Assembly (NCBI RefSeq): GCF_009674565.1
Contig: NZ_WKJL01000018.1
Span: 1 to 64,000, forward strand
DNA length: 64,000 bases
Reading direction: 5' to 3'
Source: Duganella aquatilis
Lineage (GTDB): Bacteria; Pseudomonadota; Gammaproteobacteria; Burkholderiales; Burkholderiaceae_D
Shown here: in pieces, positions 42,778 to 54,637 of the stretch
Numbering within the stretch: position 1 is the stretch's first letter
Layout of the letters: every line of letters starts with the position of its first letter
Program-made: the position numbers and the translations under genes
The notes under the pieces: model-generated
Seen by the model: only the letters and a program-made list of their open reading frames with translations
The model's database searches: none
What the model was told of the DNA's origin: nothing

Positions 42778-45700
42778 ATGAAATCAGTATCAGCCATAGT
42801 CGCCATGCTTGCCAGCGCCCCGGTGCTGGCGGCGCCGATAGGCAATGTCAGCACGATGACCGCCACTGCCGGACAGCAGTGGGATCTGGTCACCGACACC
42901 GGTGCGCATGTGCAGGTCAGCCTGCCGCGCGCCGATGTGCTGCACATCTGGGCCGGTCCGAAATCCGGCCTGACCGGCCCTGGCGACAAAGCCGCGCCTA
43001 TCGTGGTGGCCACGCCGGCCGCCACGGTGGAGCACAGCGTCAGCGAGCAGGCGGATCATATTCTGATCCGCACGCCGGCTTTAAGTCTGCGCATCGATCG
43101 CAAGCCGCTGCGGTTTACGCTGTTCCGCGCCGGCGATGCGCAGCCCTTGTGGCGCGAGGTGCAGCCACTGGAACTGGGCGACAAGCAAAGCGTGCAGACG
43201 CTGTCCAGCGACAAGGCGGAGCGCTTCTTCGGCGGCGGCCAGCAGAATGGCCGTTATGAGTTCAAGGGCAAGCAGTTGCCGATCTCGTATTCGGGCGGCT
43301 GGGAGGAGGGCGACCGTCCGAGTCCTGCGCCGTTCCTGATGAGTTCTCGCGGCTGGGGCATGTTGCGCAATACCTGGTCCAACGGCGAATACGATCTGCG
43401 CCAGGGCGATCAGATCTCGCTGGAGCATGACGAGGCGCGCTTCGATGCCTATTATTTCGTCGGCAAGGACGTGCGCGATGTGCTGGCGCGTTACACCGAG
43501 TGGACCGGCCGCGCGCGCATGCTGCCACGCTGGGCGCTGGAATATGGCGATGCCGATTGCTACAACGATGGCGACAATGTGAAGAAGCCGGGGACGGTGC
43601 CGAAAGGCTGGACCGATGGCCCCACCGGCAAGACGCCCGATGTGGTGGAGTCGGTGGCGCGCCAGTACCGCGAGCACGATATGCCGGGCGGCTGGATTCT
43701 GCCGAATGACGGTTATGGCTGCGGCTATGCGTCGCTGCCGGAGACGGTGCAGGGGCTGGCGAAGTATGGCTTCCGTACCGGCCTGTGGACCGAGAACGGC
43801 GTCGAGAAGATGGCGTGGGAAGTCGGCACCGCCGGCACCCGCGTGCAGAAGCTGGACGTGGCGTGGACCGGCAAGGGCTACCAGTTTTCGCTGGACGCCA
43901 ACAAGTCGGCTTACGACGGCATCCTGAATAATTCCGATGGCCGGCCGTTTATCTGGACGGTAATGGGCTGGGCGGGCACGCAGCGCTATGCGGTGGCCTG
44001 GACCGGCGATCAGAGCGCGAGCTGGGATTACATCCGCTGGCATGTGCCGACGCTGATCGGCTCGGGTCTGTCGGGCCAGGCCTATGCTGCCGGCGACGTG
44101 GATGCGATCTTTGGCGGCAGTCCGGAGACCTACACCCGCGATCTGCAATGGAAGGCCTTCACGCCGGTGTTGATGGGGATGTCCGGCTGGTCGGCGGCGG
44201 AGCGCAAGCATCCGTGGTGGTTTGCGGAGCCGTATGTCAGCATCAACCGTCGCTATCTGAAGTTGAAGATGCGGTTGACGCCCTATATGTACACGCTGGC
44301 GCGCGAGGCGGAACAAAGCGGCGCGCCGCTGGTGCGCGGCTTGATGTGGGATTATCCGAACGATCCGGCCGCTAACAGCGAAGCCTATAAATACCAGTAT
44401 CTGCTGGGCCGCGATCTGCTGGTGGCGCCGGTGTATCGCAGCCAGGCGGTGAGCCAGGGCTGGCGCCGGGCAATTCATTTGCCGGAAGGCCGCTGGTTCG
44501 ATTACTGGGATGGCCGGCAGGCCACGGCTGGCAAGGATGGGCGGGATATCGATCTGGCGGTGACGCTGGACAAGCTGCCTGTCTTCGTGCGCGCCGGCGC
44601 GATTCTGCCGATGTATCCGGAGATGCTGTACGACGGTCAGAAGCCGAAGGATGTACTGACGCTGGACCTGTATCCGCAAGGCGCTTCCGAGTACACGCTG
44701 TACGAGGATGACGGCAACACGCGCCGCTACCAGGATGGCGCGTTCAGCCAGCAGACGATCCGCATGAACGCCGGCGCGGACGGCGTGCAGGTTGAGGTGG
44801 CGCCGGTGGCCGGCAAGTATGACGGCCAACTGGCCCGCCGCGCCTACGCCCTGCGCGTGCTGCTGCGCCAACGTCCCGCAGCGGTCAGCACCGGCGCCGC
44901 CGTGCTGCCCCCGTTGGCGGATCGCGCGGCGTTTGACGCTGCCGCCGAGGGCTGGTACTTCGACGCCGACGACCGCCATGGCACGCTGCACGTCAAGACC
45001 GCCGCGCAGGACATCCGCCAGCCGCTGCGTTTCACCTTGCAGACCGCCGCCACGCTGGCCGTCGCTGATGACGCCTTCCCGACCGCGCCAGTGCTCGGCC
45101 GCGCCATCCCTGCGGACAGCATGGTGGTCATCAACCGTCCGGGCGAGGAAAGCGGCTCGCCGCTGGAAAACGCCTTCGACAACGATCCGGCCACCTGGTT
45201 CCGCACACCGCGCACGCCGGCCGTGCAGGGCGGGCCGCACGAATGGGTTGTCGCCTTCACCGAGCGTCGCCTGATCGACGGTATCGAAATCGCACCGCGC
45301 AACGACCAGCACTGGAAGAACGGTCAAATCCGCGACTACGAAATCTACGTGGGCGACAACAACGGCGACTGGGGCATGCCGGTCAAACGTGGACGACTGA
45401 CGCTGCAGCAAGGCCTGCAAGCCATCAGCTTCGCGCCGACCGCCGGCCGGCTGCTGCGCTTCCGCGTCCTCAGCACACAGAACCCGGAAGGCGATGGCGC
45501 ATCCGCCACCGATCCAATGGTGACCGCCGCCAGCGCCTCCACCGCGCGCGCCTTCAACGCCGCCGTGGCCAGCGACGTCGGCCCGATCACGCTGTCGACC
45601 TTCCATGTGATGGCGCATGAAAGCAAGGAAGGCCGGGAACAGCAGCAATACCTGTCCGACCTGGCCTTGCCGAAGAACGTCAGCCGCGACAAGCCGCCGC

Positions 45701-46077
45701 ACGGCAGCGAGATGCGCATGAACGGCCTGAAGTTCCGCAAGGGGCTGGGCGTGGGCGCATCCAGCCGCATCGACCTGCAACTGGCCGGCGAGTGGAATCT
45801 GCTGCGCGCCGACCTGGGCGTGGACGACAGCTGCCGCGATGCGGGCGGCTTGCAGTTCCAGGTCTGGAGCGGCGAGCGCCTGCTGTACGACAGCGGCTTG
45901 ATTAGCGCACCGGCGGTGGTCAAGCCGGAAATCGACGTGCGCGGACTGAGTCAGATCAGCCTGCGCACGCTGGGTGCGCGTGGCAGCAAGCCGGCGCAGG
46001 TATGCGGCAACTGGGCCAATGCGGCCTTGATCGGCACGGAGGGCAGCAAAGTCACTCCTATTGGTAACAACAAATAA
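42778..46077 (+). CDS. GH31 glycosidase with F5/8C and NPCBM modules, probable alpha-N-acetylgalactosaminidase
   Basis: 1099 aa. Signal peptide ends VLA near residue 18. An N-terminal beta-sandwich (~25-250) precedes the GH31 barrel (~255-560). The candidate nucleophile is D360 in QKLDVAWTGKG and the acid/base is D411 in AVAWTGDQSASWDYIRW; the 51-residue spacing and the motifs fit the GH31 subgroup described as alpha-N-acetylgalactosaminidases. A C-terminal beta domain follows, then an F5/8-type C domain (~795-900: ENAFDNDPATWFR) and an NPCBM domain (~935-1090: LSTFHVMAHES...GLKFRKGLGVGA), both carbohydrate-binding. Third gene of the rightward operon. Other GH31 activities (alpha-glucosidase, alpha-galactosidase) cannot be excluded. 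Confidence 0.85.
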   Translation: MKSVSAIVAMLASAPVLAAPIGNVSTMTATAGQQWDLVTDTGAHVQVSLPRADVLHIWAGPKSGLTGPGDKAAPIVVATPAATVEHSVSEQADHILIRTPALSLRIDRKPLRFTLFRAGDAQPLWREVQPLELGDKQSVQTLSSDKAERFFGGGQQNGRYEFKGKQLPISYSGGWEEGDRPSPAPFLMSSRGWGMLRNTWSNGEYDLRQGDQISLEHDEARFDAYYFVGKDVRDVLARYTEWTGRARMLPRWALEYGDADCYNDGDNVKKPGTVPKGWTDGPTGKTPDVVESVARQYREHDMPGGWILPNDGYGCGYASLPETVQGLAKYGFRTGLWTENGVEKMAWEVGTAGTRVQKLDVAWTGKGYQFSLDANKSAYDGILNNSDGRPFIWTVMGWAGTQRYAVAWTGDQSASWDYIRWHVPTLIGSGLSGQAYAAGDVDAIFGGSPETYTRDLQWKAFTPVLMGMSGWSAAERKHPWWFAEPYVSINRRYLKLKMRLTPYMYTLAREAEQSGAPLVRGLMWDYPNDPAANSEAYKYQYLLGRDLLVAPVYRSQAVSQGWRRAIHLPEGRWFDYWDGRQATAGKDGRDIDLAVTLDKLPVFVRAGAILPMYPEMLYDGQKPKDVLTLDLYPQGASEYTLYEDDGNTRRYQDGAFSQQTIRMNAGADGVQVEVAPVAGKYDGQLARRAYALRVLLRQRPAAVSTGAAVLPPLADRAAFDAAAEGWYFDADDRHGTLHVKTAAQDIRQPLRFTLQTAATLAVADDAFPTAPVLGRAIPADSMVVINRPGEESGSPLENAFDNDPATWFRTPRTPAVQGGPHEWVVAFTERRLIDGIEIAPRNDQHWKNGQIRDYEIYVGDNNGDWGMPVKRGRLTLQQGLQAISFAPTAGRLLRFRVLSTQNPEGDGASATDPMVTAASASTARAFNAAVASDVGPITLSTFHVMAHESKEGREQQQYLSDLALPKNVSRDKPPHGSEMRMNGLKFRKGLGVGASSRIDLQLAGEWNLLRADLGVDDSCRDAGGLQFQVWSGERLLYDSGLISAPAVVKPEIDVRGLSQISLRTLGARGSKPAQVCGNWANAALIGTEGSKVTPIGNNK

Positions 46078-46097
46078 TAAATAAACGAGGCAAACGA

Positions 46098-47459
46098 ATG
46101 AGCAATCAAATGAATCGACGTGACTTTATGGCGGCAGGCGCCGCGCTTGCTGGCAGCATGGTGCTGCCATCGGCTTTCGGCGCCGTGCGCCAGAAGGTCC
46201 GCATCGGCATGATCGGCACCGGCATGCGCGGCCAGGTGCTGTTGCAGGAGCTGCTGCGGCGCGACGACGTGGAAGTGGCGGCGCTGTGCGACATCGAACC
46301 GATCATGCTGGGCCGCGCGCTGGCCAATGTGGACAAGCATAAAAAGCCGAAGCCCAGGACCTACGGTGAGGACCGCGATCCGCAAGCCTACAAGCGCATG
46401 CTGGATGCCGGCGGCCTGGATGGCGTGATCATCGCCACGCCGTGGGAATGGCATGCGCCGATGGCCATCGCCGCCATGCAGGCCAACATCCCGGTCGGCT
46501 GCGAAGTGGTGGCCGGCATCACGCTGGAGGACCATTGGAATGTGCTGAACACCCAGCTGAAAACCAAGACACCCTACATGCTGCTGGAGAACGTATGCTT
46601 CCGCCGCGATGTGATGGCGGTGCTGCAGATGGTGCGCGGCGGCGTATTTGGTGAGCTGGTGCACCTGCAGGGCGGCTACCAGCACGATCTGCGCGCGGTG
46701 AAATTCAATAGCGGCAATCCGGAGCAGCCGTATGGCGGCGGCGTGGAATACGGCGCCAAGGGCTGGTCGGAAGCGCATTGGCGCACCGAGCATTCGGTGC
46801 GGCGCAACGGCGAGCTGTATCCGAGCCACGGCATCGGTCCGTGCGCGATGTACACCAACATCAATCGCGGCAATCGCTTCACGCGGATTAATGCGTTCGC
46901 CACCAAGGCGCGCGGGCTGCATGACTATGTGCTCAAGCAGGGCGGGGCCAATCATCCGAGCGCCAAAACCACCTTCAAGCTGGGCGACGTGGTGACCACC
47001 ACGCTGGCCTGCGAAAACGGCGAAACCATCATCCTGCAGCACGACACCTCGCTGCCGCGTCCTTATTCGCTCGGCTTCCGGGTGCAGGGCACCGATGGAC
47101 TGTGGATGGACGTGAACCATTCCATCCACATCGAAGGCAAGAGCAAACCGCACCAGTGGGACGACTTCCAGCCGTGGCAGGACAAGTACGACCATCCGCT
47201 GTGGAAGAAGTACGGCAAGACGGCCGAAGGCGCAGGCCACGGCGGCATGGACTTCTTCGTCATCCACGCCTTTGTGGAAGCGCTGAAGGCGGAGGCGCCG
47301 ATGCCGATCGATATCTACGATGCGGTGACGTGGAGCGCGATTACGCCGCTGTCCGAGCAGTCGATTGCGCAGAACTTCCAGACGCTGGACTTCCCGGACT
47401 TCACCGCCGGTGCATGGAAAACCCGCAAGCCGATTTTCGCCTTCGACGACCGTTACTAA
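46098..47459 (+). CDS. GH109-type NAD-dependent alpha-N-acetylgalactosaminidase (Gfo/Idh/MocA fold)
   Basis: 453 aa. Tat signal with NRRDFMAAGAALAGSMVLPS, cleaved near residue 30, so it folds with NAD before export. The Rossmann motif is RIGMIGTGMRGQ. The catalytic domain has VIIATPWEWHAPMAIAAMQA, LLENVCFRRDVMAV and WRTEHSVRRNGELYPSHGIG, which match GH109 enzymes that cleave terminal alpha-GalNAc through a transient NAD oxidation at C3. Ordinary Gfo/Idh/MocA dehydrogenases are the alternative, but the Tat signal and this Tyr/His block favour GH109. Last gene of the rightward operon, 20 bp after GH31. Confidence 0.88.
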   Translation: MSNQMNRRDFMAAGAALAGSMVLPSAFGAVRQKVRIGMIGTGMRGQVLLQELLRRDDVEVAALCDIEPIMLGRALANVDKHKKPKPRTYGEDRDPQAYKRMLDAGGLDGVIIATPWEWHAPMAIAAMQANIPVGCEVVAGITLEDHWNVLNTQLKTKTPYMLLENVCFRRDVMAVLQMVRGGVFGELVHLQGGYQHDLRAVKFNSGNPEQPYGGGVEYGAKGWSEAHWRTEHSVRRNGELYPSHGIGPCAMYTNINRGNRFTRINAFATKARGLHDYVLKQGGANHPSAKTTFKLGDVVTTTLACENGETIILQHDTSLPRPYSLGFRVQGTDGLWMDVNHSIHIEGKSKPHQWDDFQPWQDKYDHPLWKKYGKTAEGAGHGGMDFFVIHAFVEALKAEAPMPIDIYDAVTWSAITPLSEQSIAQNFQTLDFPDFTAGAWKTRKPIFAFDDRY

Positions 47460-47516
47460 TGTAGCAGGGCGAGGCGGTGTACAATCTGGTCGCATCAATC
47501 CGCCAGATCACACCAC

Positions 47517-48434
47517 ATGACATCACGCCGTCTCGCTCTTGCCGCTTTAGCCATTCTGTCCGCCGCCACGATCGCTGGCTGCAAAAACGCCCCGGTGATT
47601 GAAACGCCTGCCGTGCAGCCGCCGGTGGAGCCGCTGCCTCCCAAGAAGATCAAGATCGGCCTGGCCCTGGGCGGCGGCGCCGCGCGCGGTTTCGCCCACA
47701 TCGGCGTGATCAAGGCGCTGGAGGCGCAGGGCATCTATCCGGACATCGTGGTCGGCACCAGCGCCGGCAGCGTGGTCGGCGCGCTGTACGCGGCCGGCAA
47801 TACCGGCTTCCAGCTGCAAAAGCTGGCGCTGGAGATGGACGAAGCGTCGATCTCCGACTGGGCCGTGCCGCTGTTCCGCAAGAATACCGGCGTGCTGAAA
47901 GGCGAGGCGTTGCAGGCCTATGTCAACAAGTCGGTCAACAATCTGCCGATGGAAAAGCTGAAGATTCCGTTCGGCGCCGTGGCCACCGATCTGAAGGACG
48001 GCAAGCCTATCCTGTTCCAGCGCGGGAATACCGGCATGGCGGTGCGCGCGTCGTCGGCGGTGCCGGGCGTGTTCCAGCCGGTAACGATCAACGGTCACAC
48101 CTATGTCGATGGCGGCCTGGTGGCGCCGGTGCCGGTACGCTTTGCGCGCGACATGGGGGCGGACTTCGTCATCGCCGTCAACATCTCGACCCAGGCCGAT
48201 GTGCAGGCCACCGTCAGTTCGCTGGACGTGATCATGCAGACCTTCAGCATCATGGGCCAGCGCATCAACGACTATGAGCTGCGCGACGCCGACATCGTCA
48301 TCACGCCGCCGCTGGGCAAGATGGCCAGCAATGACTTCAACGGCCGCAACCAGGCCGTGCTGGCGGGCGAACAGGCCGCCGCGCAGGTGATGGCGCAAAT
48401 CAAACAAAAACTCGAAGCAAAACGCAAACCGTAA
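47517..48434 (+). CDS. Patatin-like phospholipase lipoprotein (RssA-type)
   Basis: 305 aa. Lipoprotein signal with IAGC near residue 22. Patatin fold: oxyanion loop GLALGGGAARGFAHIG, nucleophile in VVGTSAGSVVGAL (GxSxG), and catalytic Asp in YVDGGLVAPVPV (DGG). Likely a serine esterase or phospholipase anchored in the cell envelope. The short Pro-rich linker after the lipobox is usual. It starts 57 bp after the GH109 stop. A GlcG/HbpS gene follows 13 bp later. Confidence 0.87.
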   Translation: MTSRRLALAALAILSAATIAGCKNAPVIETPAVQPPVEPLPPKKIKIGLALGGGAARGFAHIGVIKALEAQGIYPDIVVGTSAGSVVGALYAAGNTGFQLQKLALEMDEASISDWAVPLFRKNTGVLKGEALQAYVNKSVNNLPMEKLKIPFGAVATDLKDGKPILFQRGNTGMAVRASSAVPGVFQPVTINGHTYVDGGLVAPVPVRFARDMGADFVIAVNISTQADVQATVSSLDVIMQTFSIMGQRINDYELRDADIVITPPLGKMASNDFNGRNQAVLAGEQAAAQVMAQIKQKLEAKRKP

Positions 48435-48447
48435 AGAGGGACGACTC

Positions 48448-48858
48448 ATGCAAACCAAACCTTACCTGTCGCTTGCCGACGTCAAGAAAATCGCCGCTGC
48501 CGCTGAGGCGGAAGCCCTGGCCAACAACTGGGCGGTGGTGATCGCCATCGTCGACGACGGCGGCCATCTGCTGTGGCTGCAGCGCAATGACGGCGCCAAT
48601 CCGCTGTCGTCGCACATCGCGCCGGCCAAGGCGCGGGTGGCGGCGCTGGGCCGTCGCGAGTCGAAAATCTATGAAGACATGATCAACAACGGCCGCGTGT
48701 CGTTCCTGAGCGCGCCGGCGCCGCACACCGACGGCATGCTGGAAGGCGGCGTGCCGGTCATCGTTGACGGCCACGTCATCGGCGCCGTCGGCGTCTCGGG
48801 CGTCAAATCGGCCGAAGATGCGCAAATCGCCAAAGCCGGCATCGCCGCGCTGAATTAA
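48448..48858 (+). CDS. GlcG/HbpS family heme-binding-like protein
   Basis: 136 aa, DUF336/GlcG fold. Typical blocks: LSLADVKKIAAAAEAEALAN, VVIAIVDDGGHLLWLQRNDGA, AKARVAALGRRESK, and EGGVPVIVDGHVIGAVGVSG. Family members bind heme or are linked to glycolate and corrinoid metabolism. No partner genes here, so the role is unknown. Probably co-transcribed with the patatin gene. A GC-rich hairpin follows. Confidence 0.85.
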   Translation: MQTKPYLSLADVKKIAAAAEAEALANNWAVVIAIVDDGGHLLWLQRNDGANPLSSHIAPAKARVAALGRRESKIYEDMINNGRVSFLSAPAPHTDGMLEGGVPVIVDGHVIGAVGVSGVKSAEDAQIAKAGIAALN

Positions 48859-48876
48859 GCAACAGGCGCAAAAATA

Positions 48877-48899
48877 CCGTCCGGCGCAACGCCGGACGG
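48877..48899 (+). terminator. Hairpin after the GlcG/HbpS gene
   Basis: CCGTCCGGCG (48877-48886) pairs perfectly with CGCCGGACGG (48890-48899) around a 3-nt loop. The T-tract is poor (CCTTGCC follows), but the stem is very stable and lies 18 bp past the stop, just before the carA promoter. Confidence 0.65.
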
Positions 48900-48901
48900 C
48901 C

Positions 48902-48930
48902 TTGCCAAGCAGGGCGGATTTGGTTATAAT
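48902..48930 (+). promoter_or_regulatory. Sigma-70 promoter of carAB
   Basis: TTGCCA (48902-48907) and TATAAT (48925-48930) are separated by 17 bp. Transcription would start near 48937, giving a leader of about 145 nt before the carA start. The leader holds an 8-bp complementary pair, ACCGTAGC at 48958-48965 and GCTACGGT at 49053-49060, ending 9 nt before the Shine-Dalgarno sequence. Confidence 0.75.
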
Positions 48931-49080
48931 TCAAAGGTTTAGCCAAATCACATCTCTACCGTAGCGACTACCACTCAATCCATCATCAATCTGACCCTCA
49001 CCCCCGGCGCGGCTTTGGCCTGGGTTGCTTGACGGTCGTCTGACGTGGCGCAGCTACGGTAACTTTATCAGGAGTTGCCC

Positions 49081-50250
49081 TTGCCGCCATTTTTTTCTGG
49101 CCCCGCCGTTCCAGCCATACTGGCCCTCGCTGACGGAACCATTTTCAAAGGTTTTTCGATCGGCGCCGCCGGCCATACCACCGGCGAAGTGGTGTTTAAC
49201 ACTTCCATGACCGGCTATCAGGAAATCCTCACCGATCCTTCCTACAGCCGCCAGATCGTCACGCTGACGTATCCCCACATCGGCAACTACGGCATCAACG
49301 CCGAAGACGTCGAAGCTTCCAAAGTGCATGCAGCCGGTCTAATCATCCGTGACCTGCCGCTGATCGCTTCCAATTTCCGCTCCACCCAATCGCTGGGCGA
49401 CTACCTGAAGGCCGAGAACATCGTCGCCATCGCCGGTATCGACACGCGCAAGCTGACCCGCATTCTGCGCGAGAAGGGCGCCCAGTCCGGCGCCATCCTG
49501 GTCGGCACCCAGGGCAACGAACCGTCGGCGTCGCAGGCGCTGGATCTGGCGCGCTCCTTCCCTGGCCTGTCCGGCATGGACCTGGCCAAGGTGGTGACCG
49601 TCAAGTCGACCTACGAATACACCGAAACCGAGTGGACGCTCGGCGAAGGCTACGGCAAGCTGGCTGCGGAAGACACCAAGTTCCACGTGGTGGCCTACGA
49701 CTTCGGCGTCAAGCGCAACATCCTGCGCATGCTGACCGCGCGCGGCTGCAAAGTCACCGTCGTTCCTGCGCAGACCAGCGCGGAAGACGTGCTGGCGCTG
49801 AACCCGGACGGCGTATTCCTGTCGAACGGTCCTGGCGACCCTGAGCCGTGCGATTACGCGATCGCCGCCGCCAAGGTCTTCATGGACAAGAAGCTGCCGC
49901 TGTTCGGCATCTGCCTCGGCCACCAGATCATGGGCCTGGCGTCCGGCGCCAAGACCCTGAAGATGAAATTCGGCCACCACGGCGCCAACCACCCGGTGCA
50001 GGACCTGGACAGCAAGAAGGTCATGATCACCTCGCAGAACCACGGTTTTGCGGTGGACCCGAACACGCTGCCGGCCAACTGCCGCGTAACCCACGTGTCG
50101 CTGTTCGACGGTTCGCTGCAAGGCTTCGCCCGCACCGATACGCCGGCCTTCTGCTTCCAGGGCCACCCTGAAGCATCGCCTGGCCCGACTGACGTCGCTT
50201 ACCTGTTTGACCGCTTCATCGGCCTGATGGAAGCTACGGAGAAAAAATAA
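49081..50250 (+). CDS. carA: Carbamoyl-phosphate synthase small subunit
   Basis: 389 aa. No ATG exists at the right place. TTG 49081 is chosen because AGGAG at 49070-49074 is 6 bp upstream; the frame also has a TTG at 49075, which is too close. N-terminal CarA domain (ALADGTIFKGFSIGA, NTSMTGYQEILTDPSY). Class I glutamine amidotransferase with FGICLGHQ (Cys) and FQGHPEASPGP (His, Glu). Supplies ammonia to CarB for arginine and pyrimidine synthesis. The carB ATG directly follows its stop. Confidence 0.93.
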   Translation: MPPFFSGPAVPAILALADGTIFKGFSIGAAGHTTGEVVFNTSMTGYQEILTDPSYSRQIVTLTYPHIGNYGINAEDVEASKVHAAGLIIRDLPLIASNFRSTQSLGDYLKAENIVAIAGIDTRKLTRILREKGAQSGAILVGTQGNEPSASQALDLARSFPGLSGMDLAKVVTVKSTYEYTETEWTLGEGYGKLAAEDTKFHVVAYDFGVKRNILRMLTARGCKVTVVPAQTSAEDVLALNPDGVFLSNGPGDPEPCDYAIAAAKVFMDKKLPLFGICLGHQIMGLASGAKTLKMKFGHHGANHPVQDLDSKKVMITSQNHGFAVDPNTLPANCRVTHVSLFDGSLQGFARTDTPAFCFQGHPEASPGPTDVAYLFDRFIGLMEATEKK

Positions 50251-53481
<3,231 letters not shown>

Positions 53482-53508
53482 GGCTTAGAGGTTTAGGTAG
53501 TACCCATT

Positions 53509-53554
53509 AACCACAGAGCTCGCGCTGCAGGTTGGCGTGGCCTCTGTGGTTTTC
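53509..53554 (+). terminator. Stem-loop after carB
   Basis: AACCACAGAG (53509-53518) pairs with CTCTGTGGTT (53542-53551), followed by TT. The 23-nt loop is large. It sits between carB and greA and may end or weaken readthrough. Confidence 0.55.
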
Positions 53555-53582
53555 CATTGTAAAAACAGAGTAAATAAACAAC

Positions 53583-54059
53583 ATGACTTCAGTTCCACTT
53601 ACCAAGTTCGGCGCAGAACTCCTGAAAGATGAGTTGCACCAGTTGAAGACCAAAGAACGCCGTATCGTGATCGACGCGATTGCCGAAGCACGCTCGCATG
53701 GCGACCTGTCGGAAAACGCCGAGTACGATGCCGCCAAGGAGCGCCAGGCGTTCGTGGAAGGCCGCATCGCGGAACTGGAAGGCAAGTTGAGCGCAGCGCA
53801 AATCATCGACCCGGCCACGCTGGACGCCGAAGGCCGCGTGGTGTTCGCTTCGACGGTGGACCTGGAAGACCTGGAATCGGGCGCCAAAGTGACCTACCAG
53901 ATCGTCGGCATCGATGAAGCCGACCTGAAACTGAGCAAAGTGTCGGTGACCTCGCCGATCGCCCGCGCGCTGATCGGCAAGTCGGCCGGCGACGTGGTGG
54001 AAGTGCAGGCCCCATCGGGTCCGCGTGAATACGAGATTCTGGAAGTGCGCTACATCTGA
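53583..54059 (+). CDS. greA: Transcription elongation factor GreA
   Basis: 158 aa. N-terminal coiled-coil finger with acidic tip residues in GDLSENAEYDAAKERQAF, then the C-terminal FKBP-like domain (GAKVTYQIVGIDEADLKLSKV). Stimulates transcript cleavage by backtracked RNA polymerase. The usual position after carB in Burkholderiales supports the call. The stop TGA shares its last base with the ATG of the next gene (TGATG). Confidence 0.96.
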   Translation: MTSVPLTKFGAELLKDELHQLKTKERRIVIDAIAEARSHGDLSENAEYDAAKERQAFVEGRIAELEGKLSAAQIIDPATLDAEGRVVFASTVDLEDLESGAKVTYQIVGIDEADLKLSKVSVTSPIARALIGKSAGDVVEVQAPSGPREYEILEVRYI

Positions 54060-54538
54060 TGCTACTCGCCCGCACACGTTTGCTGGTCGCGACCCTGTGG
54101 GCCGGCAGTTTATGGGCGGTGGGCTATCTGGCCGCGCCGACCCTGTTCGCCACGCTGAGTGACCGCGTGCTTGCCGGCACCCTGGCCGGCCAATTGTTCA
54201 CCAACCAGGCCTGGCTGTCGATCGCCTGCGCGCTGGTGATGCTGGTGCTGCTGTGGGCGACCCAGACCAGCACCGGCGGCATCTTTGCCGGACCGGCCGC
54301 CAATATGGCGGCCAAGTCGCGCCGGACCTTGCTGATTATCGTGCTGGTGATGTTGGCGTGCACGCTGGTGTCGCACTTCGGCCTGCAGCCGATGATGGCG
54401 ACGCTGCGCGCGGCGGCAGGGCCGGGCGGCGTGATGGAAGGCGCCGCAAAGAACGAATTCGGCATCCTGCACGGCATTTCCAGCGTCATCTACCTGGTGC
54501 AAAGCCTGCTGGCCGCGTGGCTGGTGGTAAAACAGTAA
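54059..54538 (+). CDS. DUF4149 (TMEM205-like) membrane protein
   Basis: 159 aa, four predicted membrane helices: ~6-30 (LLVATLWAGSLWAVGYLAAP), ~48-66, ~90-110 and ~135-157. The GSLWAVGYLAAPTLFATL start and FGLQPMMATLRAA are typical of DUF4149. Function unknown. Translationally coupled to greA through a one-base overlap. It ends 2 bp before a long hairpin shared with convergent yhbY. Confidence 0.82.
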   Translation: MLLARTRLLVATLWAGSLWAVGYLAAPTLFATLSDRVLAGTLAGQLFTNQAWLSIACALVMLVLLWATQTSTGGIFAGPAANMAAKSRRTLLIIVLVMLACTLVSHFGLQPMMATLRAAAGPGGVMEGAAKNEFGILHGISSVIYLVQSLLAAWLVVKQ

Positions 54539-54540
54539 TA

Positions 54541-54631
54541 CAAAACCGGGGTCAGTTCTGCCAATCGGACACGGGCTCAGCTATTTCATTGCTGAGCCCG
54601 TGTCCGATTGGCAGAACTGACCCCGGCTTTG
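54541..54631. repeat. Long inverted repeat between convergent genes (element B)
   Basis: Arms 54541-54581 and 54591-54631 match over 41 nt with one mismatch (54545) around a 9-nt loop. Like element A at 5945-6036 it holds GGGGTCAG-N9-TCGGACACG, while the N9 and inner sequences differ but stay self-complementary. It fills the gap between DUF4149 and yhbY and likely ends both transcripts. Confidence 0.88.
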
Positions 54632-54637
54632 AAGCGC

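Noticed and set aside
43081..45780. 899-codon open frame antisense to the GH31 gene
   Set aside because: Low-complexity shadow frame; GH31 motifs on the plus strand are clear.
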